Source of the DNA: Lachnospiraceae bacterium A4
GTDB lineage: Bacteria > Bacillota > Clostridia > Lachnospirales > Lachnospiraceae
DNA length: 60,792 nucleotides
Assembly (NCBI GenBank): GCA_000403215.2
Contig: KE159538.1
Location: forward strand, 308,064 to 368,855
Direction of reading: 5' to 3'
The notes below the pieces were generated by a model. That model was given only the letters and a program-made list of their open reading frames with translations, did no database searches and was not told where the DNA came from. Positions 1-8,228 of this stretch are shown here, piece after piece. Numbering within the stretch: the first letter of the stretch is position 1; each line of letters begins with the position of its first letter. A program made the position numbers and the translations under genes.

Positions 1-102
1 GAGAAATGTCCATCTCCTTGGCTCATTCATCTGAGATATGTAACTATAAATTCCTTGATTTTTTAAGGAAAATCACTTGACAATATAGGGAGGAAGATAT
101 GG

Positions 103-396
103 ATACGGTCAAGTATAACATGGTTAGCTGTACATTATTTTATTGTTCTTTCAACATTTTTAAGTACAAGTATTGTTATATATGTAAGTATGATAGATGA
201 AGGAAAGGGGAAAATTCTTTTTTATTCTATTGTATCTTTCTTTTCATCTATTATAACTTATATAGTAAATCCATATAAAACTTCTTTGGCATATAGAGAA
301 GCATATATGCTTATTGATTTTGCATTACTAAATAATGAAAATATTCAAGAGTCTATAAAAAAGGGCGAAAAAATTATATATAAGGGACATAAATGA
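103..396 (+). CDS. Small two-TM membrane protein, possibly SLATT-like, non-ATG start
   Basis: The reading frame is open from about position 67 and has no ATG before 190. The part upstream of 190 encodes a hydrophobic stretch (ITWLAVHYFIVLSTFLSTSI) that looks like a first membrane segment, followed by a second one (ILFYSIVSFFSSIITYIV) and a soluble tail with NPYKTSLAYREAYMLID. This resembles the second half of two-TM SLATT-type effectors, but I recognise no diagnostic motif. A GGAGG ribosome site at 89-93 lies 9 nt before ATA at 103, which I use as start; the ATG at 99 is in another frame and gives only about 33 residues. It could be a decayed fragment or a frameshifted gene. Confidence 0.4.
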   Translation: MRSSITWLAVHYFIVLSTFLSTSIVIYVSMIDEGKGKILFYSIVSFFSSIITYIVNPYKTSLAYREAYMLIDFALLNNENIQESIKKGEKIIYKGHK

Positions 397-408
397 GAAG
401 TAAATCTA

Positions 409-437
409 TTGACAACACATGTGGATTGATTTAAGAT
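409..437 (+). promoter_or_regulatory. Promoter of antitoxin-like RNA 1
   Basis: TTGACA at 409-414, a 17-nt spacer, then TAAGAT at 432-437. It points into the RNA that overlaps the small toxin-like gene on the other strand. Confidence 0.6.
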
Positions 438-443
438 AATGAG

Positions 444-575
444 TATAGAAAAAATTCTAAACATAGCAAAACAGCATCCGTTAGATGGTTTGAGCCAAAT
501 AATCAAAAATGGCTAATAAATTGAATTCATTAACGCATTAATGACCGTGCTTTGGCGAGTGGCGGTCATTTTTGC
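444..575 (+). ncRNA. Antisense RNA of type I toxin-like locus 1
   Basis: The region runs from the promoter at 409-437 to an intrinsic terminator (AATGACC paired with GGTCATT, then T residues, 539-572). The RNA would overlap the 3' end of the convergent toxin-like gene (538-669, minus). Its 5' part contains a segment (TTAGATGGTTTGAGCC) that resembles the toxin mRNA leader in the same sense, an arrangement repeated at the two other copies in this window. The role as antitoxin RNA is inferred from geometry. Confidence 0.6.
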
Positions 576-669
576 GTCTTTTATCAAGAAATCTGACTAT
601 GTACGCAGAGATTACTCCGCTAACAATGCCAGTTACTAAAGTAAAAATTAGTAATTCACAAAATGTCAC
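538..669 (-). CDS. Small hydrophobic type I toxin-like peptide 1 (43 aa)
   Basis: GTG start at 669 sits 8 nt after a strong AGGAGGGTG site. The product starts VTFCELLIFTLVTGIV, has one membrane segment and a basic tail (FLDKRRKNDRH), the usual architecture of TxpA/Fst and clostridial phage type I toxins. It aligns by eye with the product at 21675-21794 (shared NDRH/NNRH tail, I-SG-YI-R-DK pattern). A promoter on this strand is visible at 802-830 and the leader is about 125 nt. A + strand RNA overlaps its 3' end. Toxicity is inferred from family features; it could instead be another small membrane peptide. Confidence 0.65.
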   Translation of the reverse strand: MTFCELLIFTLVTGIVSGVISAYIVRFLDKRRKNDRHSPKHGH

Positions 670-801
670 TTCTTTATCACCCTCCTTTCTTAGCAAGGGC
701 ATCTATCCGATAAACAGAACATTGCTGTTCTGACGTGACTCAAACCGCCTAACCATCTTATCTAGCCAAAATAAAATGTTGGATAACTGCTTGTACTTAT
801 T

Positions 802-830
802 ATTCTACAAACCATTCCATATATTGTCAA
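802..830 (-). promoter_or_regulatory. Promoter of toxin-like gene 1
   Basis: Read on the minus strand: TTGACA (825-830), 17-nt spacer, TAGAAT (802-807). Transcription would start near 795 and give a structured leader before the toxin-like gene. The stretch from here to the tRNA at 1010 is AT-rich and I see no gene in it. Confidence 0.6.
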
Positions 831-1009
831 TTAAATTATATCGCTTAAAATGTAGAAAAATTGCAGCAAATATAGTGATGCTGCATGATGTGACAAAAAA
901 ATATTTAATATAACATTAATATGAATAACACTTCTAATTATTCTTCATTTTATGCAATATAAGTTTTATGTAAAATTTTGCGAGAGTGCCCACACACTCT
1001 TATTTTTAT

Positions 1010-1093
1010 GGGTAGGTATGCATAGTGGCGATTGCGGCGGGCTGTAAACCCGTTACATTAGAAACACCGTAGGTTCGACTCCTACTCTGCCCA
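1010..1093 (+). tRNA. tRNA-Tyr (GTA)
   Basis: An 84-nt cloverleaf can be folded: 7-bp acceptor stem with two G-U pairs, D stem GCA/TGC, anticodon stem GCGGG/CCCGT with loop CTGTAAA (anticodon GTA), a long variable arm as in bacterial class II tRNA-Tyr, and T arm GTAGG-TTCGACT-CCTAC. Discriminator A at 1093; CCA is not encoded. It lies among phage genes and so is probably phage-borne. Confidence 0.9.
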
Positions 1094-1136
1094 CTTCTTC
1101 AAAGTGCATAAAGTGAAAAGGAAGGTAGGTGAAAGA

Positions 1137-1415
1137 ATGGCAAAAACATTGGACATTATTGAAAATCAGATTAATGTTGGCGATGTAAAAACTATCACGT
1201 ATAATGGCGGTGCCAATATACGGTATATTGAATTATTGTTTTCTCATACAACCAAAGTGCAGTTTGCACCATCAGAAGACAAACGGACGGCTGCATTTTC
1301 TGTAAGTGACAATAACCTGCATCTTCCACAGTTATGCTGCCATATAAATAAAGGCACATTACGGGACTTGATACTTAGTCTGAAAAATGTTTATAACGAA
1401 CTATATGATGAATAA
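1137..1415 (+). CDS. Hypothetical phage protein (92 aa)
   Basis: I chose the ATG at 1137 (MAKTLDIIENQ) because GGAAGGTAGGTG lies just upstream; an in-frame ATG at 1104 lacks a site. The product is a small soluble protein without a motif I recognise. It starts 44 nt after tRNA-Tyr and is followed at 30 nt by the next gene with its own GAGAGGAAGG site, so the three genes 1137-2236 look like one operon. No function assigned. Confidence 0.7.
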   Translation: MAKTLDIIENQINVGDVKTITYNGGANIRYIELLFSHTTKVQFAPSEDKRTAAFSVSDNNLHLPQLCCHINKGTLRDLILSLKNVYNELYDE

Positions 1416-1444
1416 AACATATTTAAAGAGAGGAAGGATTTTAA

Positions 1445-1915
1445 ATGAATTTCAGTGAGAAAATTGATATTGAAAACAATATCGTAAAGTATGCCATTAA
1501 AGCAAAGTACAATGAGGAATTAACAGACGAAGAGATCATGGAGGTTGAAACACTGCATGATTATGTAAAGAAAATTAAATTTTCAGAGATTGATTTTACT
1601 GCTAATATAACCATGGATTCCGGCACGCCTGCAGTTACAGATGCAGAGGAAAGCGATACAGTGGTTGAAGTGTCACTTGGGAAAATTGCCCCGAAAGAAT
1701 ATGTGCTTGATGAGAATCTGCATATTGAATTTTCTATTGATGCAGGTCGTATTTCTGATGCGGAACTAAATGATATACTTACCACAAAACCACTTGTAAG
1801 CCAGGCAAAGATCGCTGTATTTCAGGCAAAACTCAAAGAAAAGATAATTGAAATACTGGAAGATATCAGAAAAGAAGATAATGATTTTGAACAGGAAACG
1901 GAGACTATTCTATAG
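1445..1915 (+). CDS. Hypothetical acidic protein (156 aa)
   Basis: A good ribosome site (GAGAGGAAGG) precedes the ATG. The product is acidic and soluble, with no membrane segment, and has a charged C-terminal half (AKLKEKIIEILEDIRKED). Its stop is 12 nt before the next start. Not recognised. Confidence 0.7.
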   Translation: MNFSEKIDIENNIVKYAIKAKYNEELTDEEIMEVETLHDYVKKIKFSEIDFTANITMDSGTPAVTDAEESDTVVEVSLGKIAPKEYVLDENLHIEFSIDAGRISDAELNDILTTKPLVSQAKIAVFQAKLKEKIIEILEDIRKEDNDFEQETETIL

Positions 1916-1927
1916 GAGGGATTTTAA

Positions 1928-2236
1928 ATGTACGCTATTATGATTAAAGAAAAGACAAATTCATACAGGTTTTTATCTGTTAAGAAGGAAATTATGAAAG
2001 AAACTGTTACACAGGTTACTGACCCTGATACAAATGAAGTTAAAGATGAAGTGACACTTACTGGAACCGGGGATTTTGAGACAGTCAGGTTCGAGACGGA
2101 ATCGCGCGATGAACTTGAAGCAAAATGTGTTGAACTTCTGGGGACTTATAATAAGAATGAATTTCTTCCAGTCAATACTGAGCCGTTTAAGATGGATTTA
2201 ATCTGGGACTCAGAAAAGGAAGCTGAGACGGTGTAA
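1928..2236 (+). CDS. Hypothetical protein (102 aa)
   Basis: Last gene of the small 1137-2236 operon, preceded by AGGAGGGA. The product is acidic with many Glu/Thr residues (VTQVTDPDTNEVKDEVTL). No conserved catalytic motif is visible. Not recognised. Confidence 0.65.
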   Translation: MYAIMIKEKTNSYRFLSVKKEIMKETVTQVTDPDTNEVKDEVTLTGTGDFETVRFETESRDELEAKCVELLGTYNKNEFLPVNTEPFKMDLIWDSEKEAETV

Positions 2237-2664
2237 TATGATGGGGAGAAGTTTCTGCTACTGCTCCCCTATTGTGCAAAGTAAATCTATGAGGTATAGG
2301 CTTCTGCTGCTAACGGAAAGGTTCTGAAAGGAATGGACTTCGATTGTTCTGCTTTTCGGTTTGGAAAGATCATATCAGAACGCATGCTGATGGAAATATT
2401 GAATGATATTATGTTTTTGATGTTTTTCATAGGTATGACTGGGTTAAAATATCGAAATAAAATATCAGTTCATTTACAGTTATACAAACGCAAGATAAGT
2501 ATAACGCGCTTATATACTTGAGATGTAAGCATACGTTGATGATAAGTGGCGGTCTGCCATCCGCTGTTTATTAGAGTATTACAAGGGTATCCTTTACCAA
2601 AGGGCAGATAGCTATCTAAAGCGAAAGAAAAGGACTTGCAATCAAATAAGCATTTCATTGGGTT
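2237..2664. other. Gap without a convincing gene
   Basis: A GGGGAG/CTCCCC hairpin sits just after the previous gene (about 2240-2270) but has no T-run. A 62-codon ORF at 2333-2521 has a plausible AAAGG site but reads like random AT-rich sequence, so I do not call it. The right part contains several short inverted repeats and I see no RNA gene in it. Confidence 0.4.
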
Positions 2665-3396
2665 CTATTTTAATTTTTCTAATTGACTATTAATAATACT
2701 GATATATGCTTCATTCTTTTTATCGTCAGTTAGTTTATCAACGAGATTAACTAATGATAAATACCTTTCGTTATTATGTAGGGATTCATAATATTGATTT
2801 AATTGTTCAAGTGACTTTTTATATACAATAAGGGATGTACCAGCTATTACCTCTACTACAGATCCTCCTATTACAGGAATTAACGTTTCCATTAATGTTA
2901 TATCTGATAAAAACATAGCAATTATGGAAAGTAAGATAATGCCAAAGCCAAAGACACACATTATCACAGATAAAGTAAAGGACTTTTTAGCCATATTCTT
3001 ACTCATAACATAATATTCTTTTATTTCCTTCATGTTAAGTAGCATAAGCTCTATAATATCTGCTGTTTGCTCGTTACATTTAACTTCTTTTGCTTGCTCA
3101 TTTTGTAACTGGTTATTCTTAATAACCGCTTGCTTTGCTTCGGTATAATATTTTTCTGCTTCTTTATTTTCTCCTTTTGATGGGATTGTCAAATCACAAA
3201 GAAATAAGACACTCATTGTGATTAAAATAAATAATAGTGGAAGTTGTTTTATTAATTCTTGTTCAGAAGTAATTCCAACTATATATTGAAAAAGAATATA
3301 ACTGATATAAATAATACAAATAAACGCAACAAATACACAAGATGCTATTTTTAATATTTTATATAGTTTGTTTAAAATTATTTTAATTTCTTTCAT
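2665..3396 (-). CDS. Membrane protein with TRADD-N-associated-type TM domain
   Basis: I used the ATG at 3396 (MKEIKIILNK), which has GGAGAG upstream, not the longer upstream start. Two N-terminal membrane segments (about residues 13-75) are followed by a linker and the block KEIKEYYVMSKNMAKKSF, then two more membrane helices (about 155-205), and a cytosolic tail ending QLEKLK. The KEYYxxSKxxAKxSF block plus a helical pair is typical of the TRADD-N-associated membrane domain found in bacterial conflict effectors. The gene runs opposite to its neighbours just before the packaging genes, as expected for a moron. A defence or exclusion role is inference. Confidence 0.55.
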   Translation of the reverse strand: MKEIKIILNKLYKILKIASCVFVAFICIIYISYILFQYIVGITSEQELIKQLPLLFILITMSVLFLCDLTIPSKGENKEAEKYYTEAKQAVIKNNQLQNEQAKEVKCNEQTADIIELMLLNMKEIKEYYVMSKNMAKKSFTLSVIMCVFGFGIILLSIIAMFLSDITLMETLIPVIGGSVVEVIAGTSLIVYKKSLEQLNQYYESLHNNERYLSLVNLVDKLTDDKKNEAYISIINSQLEKLK

Positions 3397-3476
3397 AATC
3401 TCTCCATGTATATAATCATTTGTTATATGGTTACACAATTATATAGCACTCTAAAATCTTTGAAACAAGTAATTGA

Positions 3477-3499
3477 ACAGTCATTGTGGCTGTTTTTTT
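3477..3499 (+). terminator. Intrinsic terminator upstream of packaging genes
   Basis: ACAGTC pairs with GGCTGT (one G-U) around a 5-nt loop, followed by seven T residues. Confidence 0.6.
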
Positions 3500-3557
3500 A
3501 TTTTGAACCACAAACATTATAACATATAATTCCAGAAAATGAAAGGATGGTGGCAAC

Positions 3558-3647
3558 ATGCCAAGAAAGAAATCACAATTATCTGGCAATAAACCGTTGC
3601 CAGCCAATCAGCAAAAGGGAGAAAAAGGTCTGTATATGTTGTCATGA
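3558..3647 (+). pseudogene. Detached N-terminal piece of the small terminase gene
   Basis: An AAAGGATGGTGGC site precedes an ATG and 29 codons (MPRKKSQLSGNKPLPANQQK...). The composition and the PANQQKG segment match what normally precedes the Cys-rich start of clostridial phage small terminases, and the rest of that protein begins at 5212 after a homing endonuclease gene. I infer the terS 5' end was separated by insertion of the endonuclease gene. I could not find a convincing intron core that would rejoin the pieces. Confidence 0.5.
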
Positions 3648-3842
3648 TGAGAAGAATTTGACAGAAATGGAGAAATAAATAATAACGACTATGAGAGGAT
3701 CAATTTGTGTTCGTTACACAAGTAGTTGTATTCGAGTAGAAGACATAAGGAATTCATGAGCCTTGTGAGTTGGTTACTAACCTCACCACTCTTCTACTCT
3801 TTTAATAATTTTTTGAGGTTAGGGGAAAGCAGGTTAGAAAAT

Positions 3843-5186
3843 ATGGGAAGAAAAAGTAAATGGAGTGTAAACAATATTCAAGAATTTTTAGACTCTACTG
3901 GATCTGGTTGCAAATTAGTTACAAAGAATTTTAAATATTTAAAAGATAATCTTGAGTTTCAGTGCAAATGTGGGAAACATTTTTACAGAAATTTTCATAA
4001 TGTGGTTAGTCAAAAAAGTTATTATTGTAATGATTGTTCTAAAGAAATATTCATTAACAACTGTAAATTATCACATGACGATTATTTGAAAAAATTAAAA
4101 GATAAAGGTATTAAGAGTATAATTCCTCTCGAAAAATATCAAGCAGCAAAAACTAAAATTTTACATAAATGCACAGTTTGTAATTATACGTGGGAAGTCG
4201 CTCCATCAAATATTTTATCTGACTATGGATGCCCGTGCTGTAATGGTGGGCATTGTGTACTGGGATATAACGATATTGCAACAACAAATCCTGAAATGTA
4301 TCAATTATTAAAAAACAAAGATGATGCATACACTCATACAGAACAAAGTAATATCCCATTAAAATTTATATGTTCATATTGCGGAAATGAAATAAAAATG
4401 TCGCCCGCAACTCTTTACCGAAGAGGTTTATCTTGCAGAATATGTGGAGATGGAATAAGTACACCAAATAAATTTGTAGAGCAAATCTTAATAAATTCAA
4501 ATATTAAATATTATTCTGAATATGTTTTTTCATGGAGTGATGGAAAAAGATATGACTTTTATCTCCCAGAACATAATGCAATTATTGAGGTTATGGGTAT
4601 TCAACATTATAAGGATGGATGTTTTGGAGACGGATGTCGTACTCTTAAAGAAGAAAAAGCAAATGATATATTAAAAGAAAAATTAGCTTTGGATAATGGT
4701 ATTAAAAATTATTTTAAATTAGATTGCAGAAAATCTGATTTTAAATATATGAAATCTTCATTTGTACATTCTAATCTTCCAAATTTTTTGAAGGTTTGTG
4801 AAAATATAGATTATAAAGAGTGTTTTAGAAATTCATTAAAATCTAAAGTTATCCAAGCCATAGAATTATGGAATAAAGGATATAAAACACCATATATAGC
4901 ATTAGAATTAAAAACAAGCCAAAATACAATTATTAGATATTTGCATACTGGTAACGATATCGGACTGTGTAAATATAATGGATTGAATAAGGAAGTTATA
5001 TGTTTGACAACAGGAGAAATATTTCCTTCGATTAAATCTGCAAATTTAAAATATAATACAAATAAAGTTGGTAATTGTTGCAGAGGTGAAAAAGACTATA
5101 TTATAGACGAAAGAAATAATAAACTTGTTTGGAAATTTTATAAAGACTATTTAAAAAGCACTGCTTCTTCGGAAGTTTGTGCTTAA
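3843..5186 (+). CDS. Homing endonuclease-like protein: zinc ribbons plus Vsr/EDxHD-type nuclease
   Basis: The likely start is MGRKSKW at 3843; the upstream part of the ORF covers non-coding-looking sequence. Residues 35-200 hold repeated CxC/CxxC zinc ribbons (CKCGKHF, CTVCNYTW, CPCC, CSYCGNE, CRICGD). Around residues 220-270 there is a nuclease core: YDFYLPEHNAIIEVMG followed by IQHY, the D...E-x-G-x-QH pattern of Vsr-like/EDxHD homing endonucleases such as I-Bth0305I relatives. The C-terminal third has an HTH-like segment (AIELWNKGYKTPYIALEL) and a NUMOD1-like stretch (CLTTGEIFPSIKSANL) that would bind DNA. It sits inside the small terminase gene, the usual kind of target for phage homing elements. 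Confidence 0.75.
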   Translation: MGRKSKWSVNNIQEFLDSTGSGCKLVTKNFKYLKDNLEFQCKCGKHFYRNFHNVVSQKSYYCNDCSKEIFINNCKLSHDDYLKKLKDKGIKSIIPLEKYQAAKTKILHKCTVCNYTWEVAPSNILSDYGCPCCNGGHCVLGYNDIATTNPEMYQLLKNKDDAYTHTEQSNIPLKFICSYCGNEIKMSPATLYRRGLSCRICGDGISTPNKFVEQILINSNIKYYSEYVFSWSDGKRYDFYLPEHNAIIEVMGIQHYKDGCFGDGCRTLKEEKANDILKEKLALDNGIKNYFKLDCRKSDFKYMKSSFVHSNLPNFLKVCENIDYKECFRNSLKSKVIQAIELWNKGYKTPYIALELKTSQNTIIRYLHTGNDIGLCKYNGLNKEVICLTTGEIFPSIKSANLKYNTNKVGNCCRGEKDYIIDERNNKLVWKFYKDYLKSTASSEVCA

Positions 5187-5211
5187 TTTATTTTGAAAGG
5201 CGGTGATATTC

Positions 5212-6357
5212 ATAGCTGCAAAAAAAGAAGTTAAAAAGAAAAAATGTCCTATTTGTGGCAATGAAAAATCTATCGCCACTGGATTTTATAAGTCATCAAG
5301 TCCTTTATTTTCATTAGATAAATGTGTTCCAATTTGTATAACATGTGTTAAAAAAGAAGTTATTAATGATGAAGGTACTGTTAATGAGAACAAATTAAAA
5401 ACAATGTGTCAAAGATTAGATAAACCATATTATACAGATGAATTGGATTCAGCATTTTTACAATGCAAGAAAGAGCACGGATATTTATCTGATGATGAAG
5501 TTGCTAAATATGGAAATGAAATTATAGGATTCTATTTCAAAAATGTAAACACTTTAAGACAAAACAAAAATAAAAGTTTTGTAGATTCTGAGAAAGACGG
5601 TTTTGTTCATAAAACTGCGAATAGTAATACTCAAAACAAAAAAGAACAAACCATACAAAGATATTCAGACATAAAAGGAAACAATATATCTTCTAATCAA
5701 AATGAAAAACTAATTGTCTGGTCGGATCAAGATAAGCAAAATAAACAATATGCTATTGAAGTTGTTGGATATGATCCGTTTGAAGAATATCCAGAAGAAG
5801 GTCGCAAATTTCTTTTTAATCAGTTATCACCGTATCTCGAAGATGATTCTAATGCAGATGATGCATATAAACTCTCACAAATATTGCAGATTATAAAAAA
5901 TAATTATCAGATTGATATTTGTGATAAAAAAATGTCTCAGCTAGATCCATTAAAAGATGCTGAAAGCATCAAAACTTTGAGTGATATAAAAAATAAATTG
6001 GTTCAAAGCAATGACAAAATTGCAAAGGAAAATGAAATTTCTGTAAAGAATCGTTCCAACAAAGATGCCGGAAAATCTACTCTCACGTATCTCATGAGAG
6101 ATTTAAGAGAAAAAGATTTTGACAAAGCTGAGGCTGACTACTATGACCAGTTAAGAGGTGTTGGGAGTCAATGGGCAACAGATATGTCGATAAAGGCAAT
6201 TAAAGAAAATGGTATTTTCGATGAAAATGATAAAAAAGAAATTTATGAAATGCAACTTGATATGATTGCTGCCCTTAATAAAGAGGTAGATGAATTAAAA
6301 GAAAAAATTCGTATTTTAACATTGGAAAATGATAGATTGAAGGCAGGTGTTGGATAG
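5212..6357 (+). CDS. Phage terminase small subunit-like protein (AUA start)
   Basis: The N terminus has a Cys4 zinc-binding motif (CPICGNE...CITCVKK) followed by the FYKSSSPLF segment typical of small terminases in clostridial and listerial phages; the C terminus is a coiled coil (LNKEVDELKEKIRILTLEN). The stop overlaps the terL start by one base. No ATG, GTG or TTG lies at a sensible distance: GTG at 5203 is inside the ribosome site. ATA at 5212 is 8 nt after GGCGG of AAAGGCGGTGAT, almost a perfect anti-SD match, so I take ATA as start. The normal N terminus seems to be at 3558-3647, cut off by the endonuclease gene. Confidence 0.7.
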   Translation: MAAKKEVKKKKCPICGNEKSIATGFYKSSSPLFSLDKCVPICITCVKKEVINDEGTVNENKLKTMCQRLDKPYYTDELDSAFLQCKKEHGYLSDDEVAKYGNEIIGFYFKNVNTLRQNKNKSFVDSEKDGFVHKTANSNTQNKKEQTIQRYSDIKGNNISSNQNEKLIVWSDQDKQNKQYAIEVVGYDPFEEYPEEGRKFLFNQLSPYLEDDSNADDAYKLSQILQIIKNNYQIDICDKKMSQLDPLKDAESIKTLSDIKNKLVQSNDKIAKENEISVKNRSNKDAGKSTLTYLMRDLREKDFDKAEADYYDQLRGVGSQWATDMSIKAIKENGIFDENDKKEIYEMQLDMIAALNKEVDELKEKIRILTLENDRLKAGVG

Positions 6358-8207
6358 TGGCTTATAGAAAAGTTAAACGCCTGTTATCTGATCGAAAACG
6401 TAAAATATGCGAATTAGACGCTGAATCTATTGCATATTACAGACGAAACCCATGCATCGCCTGTGAAGATCTGCTGGGCATCCGTCTCATCGACAGCCAG
6501 AAATATATACTACAGGAAAGTTGGAACAAACCACATGTTCTATGGTGTTGCAGCCGAAACTTTGGTAAATCATTTCTTGGCGCAGTATTTATGATACTAA
6601 AAGCCATCTTGTATGAGAATCAAGCCATTTATATCGTATCATCGGTCGGAAATCAGTCTAAGGAAACATTTTCTAAAATAGAAGAAATCGTATTACGGAT
6701 TGGCAAAACCGCCGCATCTATTGATTCACTCCAAGACATTGTTGAAAAAGAAACCGTTAAATCTACAAATAATAAAACAGGATTCCAACATAACCCTGAA
6801 AGCTTTCATGTTAGTTTTTATAACGGCAGTGAAATATTTACTCTTAATGGTAAACCAGACAATAACCGTTCTCGCAGAAGTACGCTTGTATTTTTTGATG
6901 AAGCCGCATTTTCTTCTGATGAATTGATTGCTGTCTGTGAAGCTTTTGCTACACAGAATACAGAGTTTAAAACTTCTACAGATGATATGTTTAATCCTGA
7001 AACGGAAAAGCGAAAATGCCCTACTCAGTTGGTTTATGCGTCATCTCAGGATGATATGAGTAAAATGTTCTATAAGCATTATAAGAATTTTGCAAAACAT
7101 ATGTTGGCTGGTGATAGAGATTATTTTGTTGCAGATATGATTTGTGACTGTGCAATTACAACTTATATGAACGGTAAGTTGTATACTCCGCTTTTGACAA
7201 GAGATAAAGTGGATGCTGCCATGAAAGCAAATCCGGATAAAGCAAGAAGAGAATATTACAATCAACCCACTCGTGATGGTGGTGTAAATCAGATAGTCAA
7301 ATGGGGAACTGTCCGTAGAAACGAATCTTTCTATTTGCCACAATTACATTTTGAGCCTAATACGAGAATCGCTTTGGCATTTGACCCAGCAAGGACAACG
7401 GATAATTCCATTTTAAGTGCCATGAGGATAATTGACGATCCTAACTGGGGTTATATTGGCGAGATTGTAAATTGTATTAATTTTGTTGATTCTGCTAGTA
7501 AGAAGGGTTATAAATTAGATTCCAACCGTCAGTTAAAAAGTATACGAGAAATATTACTTTTATATAACGGAAGCCATAATGATTATGATAATATTGATAT
7601 TTTGTTGGTTGATCAGGGAGCCGGTGGAGGAGGAACCTCAACTTATGCTGATGGACTTCTTAATGATTGGACAGATAAAGATGGGCGAAAGCATAGGGGA
7701 TTAATTGATAAAGAACATGATATTTACAAAGGATACGAAGCAATATATCCAAATGCTATAAATAAATTAAGATTACTTAGTCCAAAGAAATATAGGACTC
7801 AAATGGTGGATGAATTTATTGAACTTATAGATTTGGGCGTAATTAAATTTCCATACGAATATAAGCAGGAATTTATATCTATAGCAAAACAAATTGATGA
7901 AGAAAATCAGCGAATGGAGTCTTATCAATTATCTACAGATGAAATTATTTCTTTATCGAGCATTGACATTATGAAAAATGAAATTACTTCTATTTATAAG
8001 TATGAAAATGCTGAAAAGACTACATATACATATGCTCTTTCAAAAGAAAAAGAAAATGATCCCAATTTTCACGATGACAGATTTTATACTGTCATTATGT
8101 TAGCACATTATTTGTATGGATTAAGAAGAAAGCAAACAGTTTCAACAGATAAACCAAAAACAGATTACTCTTCTGCACCTACATTTGCATCGAGTATAGA
8201 TTTTTAG
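6357..8207 (+). CDS. terL: Terminase large subunit
   Basis: The ATPase motor and nuclease that packages DNA into proheads. Walker A is SRNFGKS (residues 66-72); Walker B is LVFFDEAAF (about 177-185). The C-terminal RNase H-like nuclease shows LAFDPARTTDN (about 341) and ILLVDQGAGG (about 418), supplying the metal-binding Asp residues. The length of 616 aa is normal for the family. The GTG start overlaps the terS stop, and portal follows after 21 nt with its own AAGGATGGTG site, so packaging genes are one operon. Confidence 0.93.
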   Translation: MAYRKVKRLLSDRKRKICELDAESIAYYRRNPCIACEDLLGIRLIDSQKYILQESWNKPHVLWCCSRNFGKSFLGAVFMILKAILYENQAIYIVSSVGNQSKETFSKIEEIVLRIGKTAASIDSLQDIVEKETVKSTNNKTGFQHNPESFHVSFYNGSEIFTLNGKPDNNRSRRSTLVFFDEAAFSSDELIAVCEAFATQNTEFKTSTDDMFNPETEKRKCPTQLVYASSQDDMSKMFYKHYKNFAKHMLAGDRDYFVADMICDCAITTYMNGKLYTPLLTRDKVDAAMKANPDKARREYYNQPTRDGGVNQIVKWGTVRRNESFYLPQLHFEPNTRIALAFDPARTTDNSILSAMRIIDDPNWGYIGEIVNCINFVDSASKKGYKLDSNRQLKSIREILLLYNGSHNDYDNIDILLVDQGAGGGGTSTYADGLLNDWTDKDGRKHRGLIDKEHDIYKGYEAIYPNAINKLRLLSPKKYRTQMVDEFIELIDLGVIKFPYEYKQEFISIAKQIDEENQRMESYQLSTDEIISLSSIDIMKNEITSIYKYENAEKTTYTYALSKEKENDPNFHDDRFYTVIMLAHYLYGLRRKQTVSTDKPKTDYSSAPTFASSIDF

Positions 8208-8228
8208 AAAGGATGGTGATAAACAAGA

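Noticed and set aside
1010-1093. tRNA-Tyr as the prophage attachment site
   Set aside because: Complete cloverleaf lying among phage genes; its T arm and acceptor differ from the fragment at 59345-59373.
2333-2521. 62-codon ORF as a gene
   Set aside because: A ribosome site exists, but the composition looks non-coding and it has no neighbour in the same operon.
3558-5212. A third group I intron in the small terminase gene
   Set aside because: AAGGT near 3627-3631 can pair with GCCTT near 3757 and an ACGACTA/TAGTTGT pair looks like P7, but spacing is too short for P3-P6 and no G-ending junction keeps the frame.
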